NCBI GenBank assembly: GCA_022606135.1
Contig: JABYQN010000001.1
Location: forward strand, 4,774,001 to 4,838,000
DNA length: 64,000 nucleotides
Reading direction: 5' to 3'
From: Fomes fomentarius
Taxonomy: Eukaryota; Basidiomycota; Agaricomycetes; Polyporales; Polyporaceae
Shown piece by piece: positions 11,937-23,465 of this stretch. Numbering within the stretch: position 1 is the first letter of the stretch; every line of letters begins with the position of its first letter. Below the pieces are notes generated by a model, which saw only the letters and a program-made list of their open reading frames with translations, made no database searches and was not told where the DNA came from. The position numbers and the translations under genes were made by a program.

Positions 11937-13348
11937 ATGATCGGTCTCCGCGCGACTGTCAACTGTGATATGGGCGAGGTATGTGTCTCATATTTTGAGC
12001 TACTCTGCGTGCTGTGGACAATCGTCGAGGAGAAGGAGGAGGATGGACAATTGAGATACTTAGTGATCTTAGTGATGGTGCGCGTGGCGGTATAACTTCA
12101 AGGGCGCTTGGCTTACCTTTCTCCTCGGCGTCTCATTTTTCACTCCTACCACAGGCCATGCATTGTTTGCTGACACTGCTCTTTCTTTCTACGTTATAGG
12201 GGTTTGCGCTCTACAAGATCGTCAGTACGAACGTATTCACATCTCTAAGCCAGATACAGATATGCAGCATATTCACAGGGAGATGACGAAGCCCTCATGC
12301 AAACTATCCACCTTGCAAATGTCGCTTGCGGCTTTCACGCATCGTGAGTGAACATCAGTAGCCCACGAGAAAGACAGTGTGCATATGATCTTCTCATCAC
12401 TCAGCGACTTCTCCATCATGAACGAGACGGTGCTGCTCGCCAAGAAGAACAATGTCCTCGTGGGTGCTCACCCTTCTCTGCCGGACCGCCAAGGCTGGGG
12501 GAGGCGTGAAATGAAGATGGAACCGGTGAGTATCCAGTCATGCTCAAACAGTAAATACCTCATGAACATCGTGTCAGGATGAACTCGCGTCTTGCTTCAT
12601 ATACCAGGTCGGCGCTCTTACCGGGTTCCTCACTCTGCATGGCGTACCTTTGAATCATGCAAGTGCTCCCCAGACTATATGTTGTCATCATCACTCACCT
12701 GATAAGCCAGATCAAACCTCATGGTGCCGTCTACGGTATGACTGCACGCGACATCAACTTGGCGCGGGCGGTCGTGGGCGTCGCAAAGCTCTATAAGGTC
12801 CCGTTCATGGGCCTCGCAGGAACGTGCCACCAATCAGCTGCCGAGGAGCTCGGCGTCCCGTTCATTGCAGGCACGTACTCCCCGCTCTCCGCAGCTTCCT
12901 CGCTCATCTAGAGTGCTCCAGAGTGGTTCGCGGACCTGGCCTACAGCGCAGAAGGCAAACTTCTTATTACGAAGTGAGCTACCGTTCTCATCCTGTTCCA
13001 GAGGAACAAGCTCGGATGTGAAGGCATCTTTGCTGAACTCAGTACTCTACGGTGGCGCGCCATTCTCACACCGCATCGCAGGAAGCACGACCCTGTCTCT
13101 TTGCAAGAAGTCACAGATAGGGTAAACAGATTACTCGAGGAGAAGAAGGTCACGACCGTGAGCGGCGCCTTGCCTCTTCCAGACGGGATATCCGAGGTAT
13201 CCATTTGTTGCCATTCTGATACCCCCGTAGGTCACACTCATATTGTTGCGCGCATGATGCTGATACAAGTGCCGACTCACAACAGGGAGCCGTTGAGATC
13301 GCGCAGGCTGTCAAGGCGCTTGTCGACAAGAATAACGAGAAATTATAA
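11937..13348 (+). CDS. LamB/YcsF family protein (5-oxoprolinase subunit A-like), copy 2
   Basis: Nine exons: 11937-11978, 12200-12220, 12279-12343, 12405-12525, 12578-12658, 12711-12870, 12922-12973, 13082-13226, 13286-13348; 249 aa, intact. It differs from copy 1 at only a few residues (for example MIGLRATV instead of MTSLRATV at the start). The donor after the GFHAS exon is gtgagt here and gtgggt in copy 1. The GC-AG introns at 12659-12710 and 12871-12921 are conserved. The last intron differs more than the rest: gtaggtcacactcat here against gtaggtcacggtctg in copy 1. Family, likely role and limits are as for copy 1 at 118-1531. Confidence 0.85.
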
Positions 13349-14289
13349 GACCGAAGTGATCATTCCAGTATGTCCGCTCACTCACATGTGATATGCACTA
13401 TGCTCACAGTTGATGGCTAGGCGTGTCAGATTCGAAGTCAGAGCAATGGTCTGGTATCTCAGAGACATGGCGATTATGTGACGAAGCGAATCGACGTACA
13501 TCTGTGATTGCAGGATGAATTGCATCCGATAGATTGGAAGCCGTTCTAGTACCTCCTAGCGAGGCAACGATTTGAGTCATCTAGCTTATGTTCAGCTTCT
13601 TGTTGAGCGTGTGTCGACAGTCAGTGTATCTAAATTCCTTCTTTTGGCAAGAGATACTGAGCCACTACACTACGAATTCCGACAGAGCCTCAATTCATTG
13701 TTCAGTCAGTGACCTTGGTTTCTCCAAAAAGCATAGCTGTAAATCGGTAACGACCGACACGATGAGATTGCCGATGGGGCTTAACTCGATCGAGCAGTGG
13801 CGACGGATCTTGTGGTCTCCTGAGTGCTCAGGCCTCAGGGCTTTCCTCTCTCCTCTCTCCTCTCATCCCGCGATTGGCCGTGGAGTCTTGTACAAGAAAG
13901 GCGAGCGCATCCGGAGCATAGGACCGAAACAGCGGCTGGAAGTCACTTTCCCATCCCACGTGAGGGGTCATCGATACCTCATGCGGCAGCCATTCCCCGT
14001 GGGGATGCTGCGAAAGTGGGGATAACTTGGGGCACCCACCGGCTTCACAGGGGCGCACTCTCTCCGAAACGCTCAGAATGGTAAGCGCAACTTCTGTCTG
14101 CAAAAGTACGGTTGCGCGAATGATGGTGCGCGCCGAACTTCTCATCGAGCGCATGACGCTGACGCGCGGCTGCCTACAGACCATGACATCCCCGTCTAAT
14201 CGTTTACCCTTCGCCATCGTATTTGTACCCCGCACTTTCCTCGAGCTTAATGACGCCCCCCTCCTTCTCACCGCCGCCTCGACTTCCCC
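13349..14289 (+). other. Intergenic region between LamB/YcsF and monooxygenase, copy 2
   Basis: Counterpart of 1532-2456, about 98% identical. It keeps a CT-rich stretch with repeated cctctct units (13840-13870) that is shortened in copy 1. No gene is seen. Confidence 0.5.
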
Positions 14290-15917
14290 ATGGCCGACCA
14301 CCCTCCCACCGCTACCGCCCACACCGCCGCTAGCGCCAAAGGCGCATCTCTGCACACTGTTCTCTACAACGGGCGCACGGCCTCGCACCAGCTCCATGTC
14401 CTCATCGTGGGCTGCGGAATGGGTGGGCTCGCCGCTGCACACTGTCTGGGCAAGGCCGGTCACAAGGTCACTCTCTTCGAGGCCGCTGCGGCGATCGGCG
14501 AGGTCGGTGCAGGTATTCAAGTCACTCCGAACGTATCGCGACTGCTTCGGCGATGGGGCGCGGGTCTGACACTCGAAGCTGTGGGCGTCCGCCCAGAAGC
14601 GATCGTGCTCAGAAGATACGACACTGGCGAGCGCGTCGGGTATACGCGATGGTCGGACATGGAAGACAAGTACGGCTCGCCGTATTACCACATCCACCGG
14701 GCGGACCTGCACAAGCTGCTCTTCGACCTCGCCGAGCCGTTCATGACGCTCCGGCTCAAGTCGCAGGTGGTGAGCATCGACCCGGACAGGCCGTCGCTGA
14801 CCCTCTCGTCCGGGGAAGTCGTTCACGGGGACTTGATTGTCGGAGCGGATGGCATCAAGAGCTTGGTGCAGCGCGTCGTGCTCGGTCACACGAACCCTGC
14901 CGAACCAACCGGGGACGCCGTCTATCGTGCAATTGTGCCCTCGAGTTTGCTCCTTGCAGACCCGGAGCTCAGAGAGCTCGTCGACGTGCCAGAGATGACT
15001 GGATGGATGGGTCCGGGGCGGCACATCATGGCTTACAACATTGTACGTTCCATCCCGTGCATCGGAACGATCTCCGGATCCGAGACTTACAGCGACTACA
15101 GAGAGGAAAGAATGAGTATAATATCGTCCTCGCGCACCCTGACGATGGTTCGGTCGAGTCGTGGACTGCCGAGGGTAGTGCTGACAAGATGCGTACCGAC
15201 TTTGCTGACTACGAGCCACGGTACGCTCAATTATACGAATGTCATGGTGAAGCGAAGCATGACGTGAACACCATTATAGGGTTCGCAAGATCCTCGGCTT
15301 CGTCGAGTCAACACTGAAATGGCGACTCATGGACCGGAAGCCGCTCAAGACCTGGATCCACCCGTCGTACCATGTCATCCTCCTAGGCGACGCCTGTCAT
15401 CCTATGCTCGTAAGTCTATGCGACAGTTAGCGCACTATCTCCCAGCTGACAAACAGCCTTCCGTCTACAGCCCTACCGCGCCCAAGGCGCAGCAATGGCC
15501 ATCGAGGACGGTGCGGTTCTGGGCAACCTGCTCTCGCGGGTCTCACACCCCTCCCAACTTCCTGCGCTGCTGCAAGCGTACGAGGACCTCCGGCTGCCAC
15601 GCACGGCCGAGACGCAGAACCAGTCGCGGCTGAACCAAGAGATCTTTCACCTGCCAGACGGACCCGAGCAGGAGAAGCGGGATGCGTCGATGCGCAAGGC
15701 GACCGAGGTCGAGCTGAGGCGGTGGCGCTCTGGGCGGCGGGTGCCAGATGATCCGCTGGCTGGGAGCGCGAACCAGTGGGCGGACGAGAAGAAGAACGTG
15801 GAGCAGTTCACGTACGATGCTGATGAGGCGGCTGATCGATGGTGGCGCGAGGGCGGTGAGAGAAAGGTCCACGCTGCGGCGAGAGGTGAGGGTCGTGAAC
15901 AACAAGCGAGGTTGTGA
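14290..15917 (+). CDS. FAD-dependent monooxygenase, salicylate hydroxylase-like, copy 2
   Basis: Four exons: 14290-15042, 15102-15220, 15280-15409, 15471-15917; 482 aa. The motifs are those of copy 1: GCGMGG, GADG, and GDACHPML|PYRAQGAAMAIEDGA across intron 3. Nearly all base differences from copy 1 are at third codon positions. A visible protein change is Ala to Pro in the helix after LLSRVSHPSQL. The pattern fits selection on both copies, or very recent duplication with a working product in each. Confidence 0.92.
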
Positions 15918-16680
15918 ATTATGGATGTGGATGTGGATGTTGTGGGCCCCATTCTCGTTTACGCTCTCTCGGTTCACTCAGATTGCTCTCATGGACACTG
16001 ACTCGTATGGCTCCTGTATCCAGGAACCAACCCATGTACATACTCGAAGAGCGCTACTGCACTGTAACATACACGACCATACGAGCCCACGATTTCTCCA
16101 TGTTATGACCGCACAGCGCGAATGCACTATCCATGATCGGATGGAAGCTTTTTTTTGTAATCCTCGTTTATTGCCTGAGAGCTCCGAGCCCTATAGTAGG
16201 CACGAACTAGCTACATGATGCTCCAAACTGTGTGATCGTCTGTACGGCGGGAGGGGATGGAAGCTTCTCTGCCGGACCGCTCGACAGGAGCCTACGTGAG
16301 ACTGGCATGACCATACTTGGACATCTTCCCATCTCCAAGTCGTCCTGTTGACCAGAAGTAGGCGTTGATTTCACTGCTTGGGTCGGGTATATGGGCGGGT
16401 CCCCAATCCCGATAATCACCCGAGGTACTGGTGTCACGGACTCCCGGTTTACAGGAAGATCAAGGCGCATTGGAAGATCGCACACGTACAGATGATGCCA
16501 AATATAATTTGTACACGGGGAAAAACACTTGTGCCAAACACCAGCCCACTGCACCCCGTACATAAAGATAAGACTGCCTCGGCCGGAGCATTCCACGGAG
16601 GATTTCAGCCAAGGTTGTTCTTCATTCGCGAAGAGAAGTATGCATCGGACATCGCACGCGTGGGGCACAGCGTAGCTCAC
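15918..16680. other. Intergenic; probably includes the 3' end of the F-box gene
   Basis: The last coding exon of the minus-strand F-box gene must end in this stretch, but several acceptor choices after 16681 give different short C-termini, so no end is claimed. The first 250 nt after the duplication border hold nothing recognisable. Confidence 0.4.
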
Positions 16681-19006
16681 CGAACGCGCCACTGCCAGAA
16701 GACGCCTGTAGAACTCAGGGCTGTGAGCAAGGAATCACAGGTCGCGAGAGTTCAAGATACAAAACTGACCTAGTGGATCATTTTCCTCATGCAGCGCGCC
16801 AGTCCACATTCCAAGCGAGCCCATCGCCGAGCCCACGCCTCCAAGCTGGACAGCTTCGGATGACCACTCGTCTTCCATGGAGTTCGGCGCGGTCGAAGTC
16901 TGCAGATCCGACATGCGGCAAGCATGAATAGTAGCGCCGTTCGTGAGCATTTATCCAAAACAGTTTAGCCACAACATAACTCCCGGGCCAGGGTGCGTTT
17001 GCGGCTCACGACATGGGGAAAATGGAGGGGCACTCACGATAGACCAGCGGACATTGCCGTCGGGAAGCATGCTGACGGATCCGTGTACGTGCCGGACGTC
17101 TTCATCGTTCGCATCGACGCTGCCTACCCAGCCGGCGCCGCCCATCTCGCCTTGGACGTGTATTGTCAGCCGGTCAGGGAATGCGGGCAGAGAGGGCGCG
17201 GAGTAGCCGGTGATTCGGAGGGACATGGGGACGATAATCCATGCTTCGTTGAGGTCTGGGTCGTCGTATCTCCCATGGGCCTGCAAATACAAGTATGAGC
17301 AAGTATTTCAGCAGGCGCACACAGTATCCGGGATGATGAGAACGTACGCTATGATCTGTTTTCGGTCGAGCGCAGTATCAACCACCGCAGGTATGGCAAG
17401 GAAGATTGGTGAACTTACATATCAGATCATCGTAGTCTAACCAACATACAAGACGCCTGCACCATGATCTCGGTTAGCATGTCATGGAGAACAGCACGAG
17501 TAGTAGCCACTCAGCACAAACTAACCTCCACATGCCCTCCACTCCCGCCCAATCTCGCTCGTACTTTCTCCACTCTTCGGATTCAGCATTACTTCCCTGT
17601 GTCTGGCTCTTCCGCTCAGAGCTCCGCCATCCATCAGTATCGTCATCCATAGGCTCCGACGAGAGTGACGGCACCCATGCTCCCGAGCGGAGGTTATCCC
17701 AATTTTCCAGGCGCGCGACATCCGCGGGATCAACGTGGGCGCGAAGCTTGCACTCCGCGATGATACGAGCAGCAGCAAGCCACGTCCAGTCAGGGTATAA
17801 CTGATCGGGGAGCGGAGCGGCATCGCGTCGTTGCGGATCTTCATCATGAGGCTCAGGTGTCGCAGACGAAGAAGTGCGACTTGAGTCGTCCGCCGGAGGA
17901 TGGTAGTCACCGTCAGACGAGGAATCGCTATCCATATCGTCGTCGTCGTCTTCCTCTACTAGGTTAACATTCTGGCGTTTGATAATTATTGGTGGAGATG
18001 GAAGGTATGGCCCCCAGTTCCTGCGGCGCGAGAGGTATGTGAGGTAGAATGCGAGGTGACGGGCGCTGAGCTTTGCCCGCTGGCGTTGCACAGTTTCGCT
18101 CAAGTCCAAGAAGCCAGGGGCAGTGGTACGGCGTGTTCGAAATCTAAGGCTAGATGACGATTCGTTATTCCCACCTGCACGAGCTATATGGGCAGGCGGT
18201 TCGTCGGTTCCAACCATCGGGATCGGGATGAAGCCAAGGTATCCAGTGAGGTGGCAGAGGTCTTGACCTTCTGGTAGGACGCGCCAATCCCTACCGTGAT
18301 ATTCGGACAGCAGCTTCGTCAGGGAGAATGGAAGCCCGTAAGAGAGGGTTTCTTTCAGCCAGGCCATGTTGAGAGATAGATGATCTTCAGACTCAACGAG
18401 GCTCGGCGGAGACAGGGGTGTCTCAACATGAAGTTGAGTGAGTGCTGTGTGCTCGGAGTGGGCTCCTTCCTGGACAGATACAGCATTGTGTTGCGGGACG
18501 AATGGGGCGGCCGTGGTGATGACAGATAGCAGGGCTCGGAGGACTCGGATATGGGCTTCAGAATGTTCTTGACCATCGTCATGCAGCTCATCCACGTGAA
18601 CCAATATCCCCCCGTTGAATCGGAGGTTAGGTTTTTTTTTGATCTGCAATGGGCGAGCATGGCGATGGATGTACGCCTGGGCCCAAAGCCTCTCCGTGCA
18701 CTCGTTCCGCCAATCGTAGTCTGCACGATATTGATATTTGCTGCAGTGAGTTGAGAGATGTTGAAGTGCGTTCAGTTACGACTTACCTTCGGTGTGAGAT
18801 GTGGCCGACTTGGGCTTGTCAAATAGTGCGAGAAAAAAGGTGTGCCATAAGTGACGATCACCAGCGTCGTACACCAGGACGCGGAGTAGTCGGCATGTTT
18901 GCGCTACAGCTGCGATGGTGAAAGGATGACCGCCCACAGCGCAAAGACGCAGGATGTTCTCGATAGTCTCTGCAGGGAGTTTGTGCAATCGGCTACTGCT
19001 CTGCAT
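16681..19006 (-). CDS. F-box domain protein (3' end not resolved)
   Basis: Minus strand. Exons in order of transcription: 19006-18787, 18720-17526, 17456-17419, 17355-17348, 17280-17038, 16899-16770, 16705-16681, then an unresolved last exon; about 620 aa. The N-terminal F-box reads LHKLPAETIENILRLC, then AAVAQTCRLLRVLVY and HLWHTFF. A long middle exon contains an acidic run of about seven Glu/Asp and a Ser-rich linker. The C-terminal part has CWLDYDDLI, PDLNEAWIIVPM, LGGVGSAMGSLGMWTG and GVFWQWRV, the layout I know from large basidiomycete F-box proteins. F-box proteins recruit targets to SCF ubiquitin ligases; the target here is unknown. The 8-nt exon 17348-17355 is needed to keep frame between CWLDYDDLI and the next exon. 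The start at 19006 puts the F-box eight residues in; an upstream ATG would add about 30 residues. Confidence 0.75.
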
Positions 19007-19116
19007 GGCAAGAAACAACAAACGATTGGGAATGAGCTCATGGGGATGGTGAAACGTTTTAGGTGATAGCGCGCGTGACATGTATGTTACTGTATGAGAT
19101 AAGTACAAGTAAAAGC

Positions 19117-19188
19117 TTCCGACACGGGGAATCGAACCCCGGGCTATCGCGTGAGAGGCGATAATGTTAGCCACTACACCATATCGGA
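19117..19188 (-). tRNA. tRNA-Glu (anticodon CTC)
   Basis: Read on the minus strand the gene begins tccgata and ends tgtcgga plus discriminator a, forming a 7-bp acceptor stem. The anticodon arm is atcgc-CTCTCAC-gcgat, with CTC in the loop. The T arm is cgggg-ttcgatt-ccccg. No intron. It lies about 110 nt upstream of the F-box start, on the same strand. Confidence 0.95.
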
Positions 19189-19563
19189 TTGAGTAACACG
19201 TTTTGTTGAGTCTATCAGTTGTCTAGTTGGTTGAGGATTCGTTGAGGAACAGCCTGTGGCATTGACAACATATGATATAGCTTTGCAAGTTTGCTTCATG
19301 ATAGTACCCGATTGAGTACTAGTGACCGTTATACTCACTGCAAGACCGACCTCGCAATGCACTCCGCATAGTTGATCAGGGGTGACAGCTCCAAACGCAG
19401 TACGGGCATAGTATGGCCGTTACGCCTAGCACGTCGTGTTACAGTTTCAGGGTTTCGCCACCTTATATCACGCGTGATGCGGCGCAGCACTGGCTGAAGT
19501 CGTATAAACATAAGTAGGCATTCACTTACATCTCTGCTACCTGACACAGTACCGCACTGCGAG
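19189..19563. other. Intergenic, 375 nt
   Basis: Shared upstream region of the minus-strand tRNA-Glu and the plus-strand reductase gene. No other feature is visible. Confidence 0.4.
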
Positions 19564-21110
19564 ATGCCTACGATCTCTCCACTCGACAAGATCCTCGTCA
19601 CCGGCGCGAACGGCTACATCGGACTATGGGTCGTCCGCACGATACTAGAACGCGGATACTCTGTTCGTGCAGCGGTACGGTCTGACGAGAAAGGCGAAGT
19701 CGTCAAGAAGCTCTTCAAAGAGAAGCTCCCTGAAAGGGCCGAGCACCTCGAGTATGTCGTCGTGCGGGACATTTTAAACGTAGGTCCCAAATTCTACGAA
19801 TAGCTGCCGCTGGTGGAATCTGGGAATGCTAACTGAGTTGCCCCCGCCACGCAGGAGCATGCATACGACGATGCAGTGAAAGGTGTCCCCGGAGTCATAC
19901 ACATTGCTTCACCGATGTCGATTGCAATCGAAGACCCGCAGGAACTGATCCGCCCAGCAGTCTCGGGCACAGTTGGCCTCTTGGCAAGCGCCGCACGTTA
20001 TGGGTGAGCACCATTCCTACGTCACTGCTGTGCGAGCTTTACAAACAATGGTAACAGCACCGACTTGAAGCGAATCGTACTCACGTCCTCGGTCTTCGCC
20101 GTGCTTGGACTCGAGGCACGAACGTATACAGAGGAGGACTGGGCCGATTATGCAGTCAAGGAGGTCGAAGAGAAGGGTAAGAATGCGCACAAGCCGCACA
20201 TGTACGCAGCAAGCAAAGTGCTCGCGGAACGAGGTACGCCCCTTGATCCGCACGGGGATAACGTGCCGATGTGACTCACGACGGCCATACTTTGCTATCC
20301 AGCCGCGTGGGAGTTCTACGCGAAGCACAGGAATGACCTGCCTTGGGATCTGACGGTCCTTAACCCGGGCTGGGTATACGGAGTAGGCCACAACGTCGCT
20401 GTTCTGTCACAAAGACCCTAACTAATCCTTATCTCTCTTGGGGTATAGCCTACAGTGGATGACCCTGCATCACCTGCCGCGCTCCCGTCGACGATGGGGC
20501 TATTTTATCACCAATTCTTCGCGGTCCGCGACGACGCGTTAATCTATCCCAGCGAGCAAGACTACATCGACGTACGGGACCTTGGCAGAAGCGTCAAACA
20601 GAGCGCTGGAGATCAGAGAGGCCGGTGGGGAGCGATTCCTCATAACATCAGGTCAGTCCCATAGCCTGCCTGCTTGTCAGGGAGGATATCTGTTGTTGAT
20701 TAGTCTCGACACATAACTCTGGTAGAGTGGTGTACATGGCAGCATTGGCGTGAGTACATGACCCTTCGTTATACCTCCTCCCCTCTTTCTGATGACCGGT
20801 CCGACAGTAAACACCGCAGCCAGCTTGAACCTTGTCCCTAAGCTTGAGAAAGGGAGCCCCAAACGCACACAGCATGCCCCTATAGTGGTGTCCTCGTCTG
20901 AGAAGGCGAAACGTGTTCTTGGCTTACGAGTCAAGACAATCGCGGAGACATTGACGGATATCCTGGATGATTTCAGTGCACGGGGCTGGTTGGAAGAATA
21001 TCAGAGGGAGGTCAAAAATATCACACTGGGTAGGAGCTTACTGCCACTTTGTCATCGGGCTCTGGCAAATCATTGCTTGACTTCTTCAGCAAAAAAGGAG
21101 GATCAAGTAA
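19564..21110 (+). pseudogene. NAD(P)-dependent epimerase/reductase (dihydroflavonol reductase-like), one frameshift
   Basis: Exons: 19564-19779, 19855-20003, 20058-20233, 20303-20382, 20449-20651, 20726-20749, 20808-21010 and probably 21090-21110. The N-terminal NAD motif is VTGANGYIGLWVV. Next come VIHIASP, the catalytic-region LTSSVFAV, the YxxxK signature MYAASK, WDLTVLNPGWVYG and YIDVRDL. This is an atypical extended SDR of the ketone/cinnamoyl-CoA/dihydroflavonol reductase group, normally a cytosolic NADPH enzyme. In exon 5 the frame is lost between DVRDLGRS and ALEIREAGGERFLITS: one extra base lies between about 20595 and 20602, and no splice choice removes it. Everything after it is otherwise well conserved (AKRVLGL, DILDDFSARGW), so the lesion is recent or a sequencing error. 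The 3' end is ambiguous between donors gtcaaa and gtagga. Confidence 0.65.
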
Positions 21111-21131
21111 AATACCACGATCAAACTCAAT

Positions 21132-21203
21132 GCCAAGAGCGTGGATTGAACACGCGACCTCCAGATCTTCAGTCTGTTGCTCTCCCAGCTGAGCTATCTC
21201 GGC
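21132..21203 (-). tRNA. tRNA-Phe (anticodon GAA)
   Basis: On the minus strand the gene begins gccgaga and ends tcttggc, giving a 7-bp acceptor stem with one G-T pair. The anticodon arm is cagact-GAA-gatctg. The D arm gctc-agctgggag-agc and the T arm gcgtg-ttcaatc-cacgc are complete. No intron. It lies just past the 3' end of the reductase gene, on the opposite strand. Confidence 0.95.
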
Positions 21204-21496
21204 GACAAAAAGGTGTGTATAGGCACATATATATATCATCATTGCTTGTCAGGGGCTCATCAAAGAAGAGTTACTAGCACTCGTTCGTTTATGTATGTAC
21301 ATACACCAGATTGCCTACATCATGCGCCGCAAAGAGCCCTAATACTACAGAAGACCAGGATGAGATACACAGCAGAACACATCATGTCATGAGAGGTCGT
21401 GGTCGTGAGCGACGTCGAATATGGGGAGTCGAACATTGGTTTGAAGAAATGAATCATCGCAGCATCGCGAGTGCGCGCCGGTATGAGTTGGTAAGA

Positions 21497-23136
21497 TCAC
21501 TGGTATATCTTGAGCCACTGAATGTCGAAATACGCATTCGTGAACGCGGAAGGGTTGTTGTTGACGTATGCTGTGACACAAGTGTGGGTCAGCAAGCCAG
21601 CAATTGGCCAATGGTAGAGAGCTCGGAAGCAATGTGACTGCGTTGGGACCCTCATGAGAACTTGGATGCTTGGATACTCACAGACGCAATCGCCGGGACA
21701 CCCGTCCGAACCAAATACAGCACCTGCCCAGTCTCCGCCTGTGCGGGTTTGAGAGTAATCCGGTCAGTTTTAATATAGACCCGCGATAAGGGGGCTCAAG
21801 GGGGAAGGCGTACAGAGTGTGAGATTTATGATGAGGTTGTGCTCGCCAAAGTGGTCCGAGATACTGCAGCTCTGACTTGGGAAGTACGCGAATGGTGTGC
21901 CCTGTCAACACAATGCAACATGTCATTATCCCCTCTGTGTCAACAAACGCCAAGATGGACGATAGGAATGGACGAGGAGACGATACATACCCATTTGTCT
22001 GTGTTAATCGACGTAGCGCCGTTCTTGACGTCACTCGGGATATTCCCTGCATTTCGGCTCCAAAACCAGACCTTGATGAAGTTGTTTGTGCGTTCCATGG
22101 CGTACCAGCCGCCGCCTGCGCTGTTGAATGCAGGCCCATAGCTGTTCGACGACGGCGCCTCCACGCCACACCCGGCGTTGTTCGTTGCGGCAATATCACA
22201 GTTATTGCCGGTGGAGGACCTGTCAATGTTGCAATGCACATGAGTGGCGCAGACGCTCGTCAGGGATCACCGCGCTCTAAAACCCCAATGAGCGGACACT
22301 CACCCCGTCTGCGAGCGCGATGCCGACATCGTGCATCCTGGATGAGGCACGTAAGTATCGGAGGGAGGAGAAGGAGCGGAGTGCCTGACTGACCTGAGCT
22401 GGTGTGTAGCGTAGCTTGGTTTGGCGACTGGTCATTGACGCCCTCTAGAATGTCGATTTCGCCTGGTGACGCAGGTGGGAACAACATACGGTGAATATTA
22501 CCAGGAGCGGCGGGTACCATGTGATCACTCTCGTACCTTCATTCGGCCAGTTGTCGCCCACCTCCCACACCGCGGGCCAAGTGCTACGGAATCGGGGCGA
22601 AGTATATCAGCAGTGGAAGCTATTGACGCAAACCTTCCGGAAAATGCTTACCCACAGCCCACAGGCATATGACGGATGTTCCACCTGTTACGCGGCACAA
22701 TATTAGAACGTGGCTGCGCATGACGAAGATGGTAGACACGAAAGGGGGTACGAACACGGTGACATGCGTCGTGTATTTCTTGTTGCTCTGCAACCGGACG
22801 GAGTTACGTCCAGGCCCACTTGAGCTGAGTTTCGTCTTGTGGTCCGCGCGGATGACGAAGTGATCGCCGCTGTAAAACGTAAGGTTCTGAGCGAGTGCCG
22901 TGTCTTGGTCCACATAGTTCCTGGCGAGTTCGGGCGTTTGATCAGTACAGTGGAGCTTACGATGAGGAGACGAGCGGGAGCACTTACACTCGTCCGTGAG
23001 TGGGGTCAGAGATCGCCATATGCTTGAACGATTTCAGAAAACCGTTTCCTTGATGGCTGTCAGACTGCTGGTAGGTCGCACCCAGCACACCGATGGAGAG
23101 GCTAGCCAACACGACTAATACTCGGGAGGCGATCAT
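21497..23136 (-). CDS. Secreted glycoside hydrolase family 16 (endo-beta-glucanase type)
   Basis: Minus strand, ten exons: 23136-22988, 22920-22756, 22684-22652, 22583-22537, 22462-22394, 22337-22304, 22219-21991, 21901-21814, 21738-21682, 21570-21497; 314 aa. A signal peptide (MIASRVLVVLASLSIGVLGA) begins the protein. The GH16 catalytic signature E-x-D-x-x-E is NEGEIDILEGVN in exon 5, with nucleophile and acid/base Glu both present. Flanking marks are GCGTWPAVWEVGDNWP before it, and AGCGVEAPSSNSYG and KVWFWSR after it. The C-terminus is FDIQWLKIYQ. This fungal subgroup acts on beta-1,3(4)-glucans outside the cell, on its own wall or plant glucan. Exons 3 to 6 are only 33-69 nt. I chose the start at 23136 because it gives a clean signal peptide. 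Confidence 0.93.
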
Positions 23137-23254
23137 CGTGACTAGTGATGAACCCAGACGGGAGTGGCAGGCGGAGGAAAGGGCAAGCTGGAAGGCCTCC
23201 GAGAGTGTGAGAGGGATGCAACTCACAACGAGTCTCGAGCATCAATGCGAGTGA

Positions 23255-23262
23255 ATATATAT
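23255..23262 (-). promoter_or_regulatory. TATA-like box upstream of GH16 gene
   Basis: An AT-only run (atatatat) lies about 120 nt upstream of the GH16 ATG. Position is compatible with a core promoter and a 5' leader of about 90 nt. Sequence-only evidence. Confidence 0.3.
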
Positions 23263-23465
23263 GCGTCCCAAGGCCGCATAATACCACGGTGTGGAAAAGC
23301 GCACCGCCGGGGAATCGGAAGGGTGCCACCGAGAGGGGATGGCGCAGGGGCGCGAACAGAGCGGAACCGCCGCATAGCGCTATCGGTTGTGTTGTAGGAC
23401 CATTCCCTGCGGCGGACGTGGCAAGTCAAGTAAACTTTAATGATGGAGCGAGCACATGGGACGCA

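Larger units (their letters stand above)
11868..15958 (+). repeat. Segmental duplication, copy 2
   Basis: Same-orientation copy of 49-4125. Identity is about 99% through both genes and the sequence between them, drops to about three quarters in the 70 nt before the first ATG, and ends just after the monooxygenase stop, where 4125 and 15958 diverge at once. All splice sites of both genes are kept. Confidence 0.9.
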
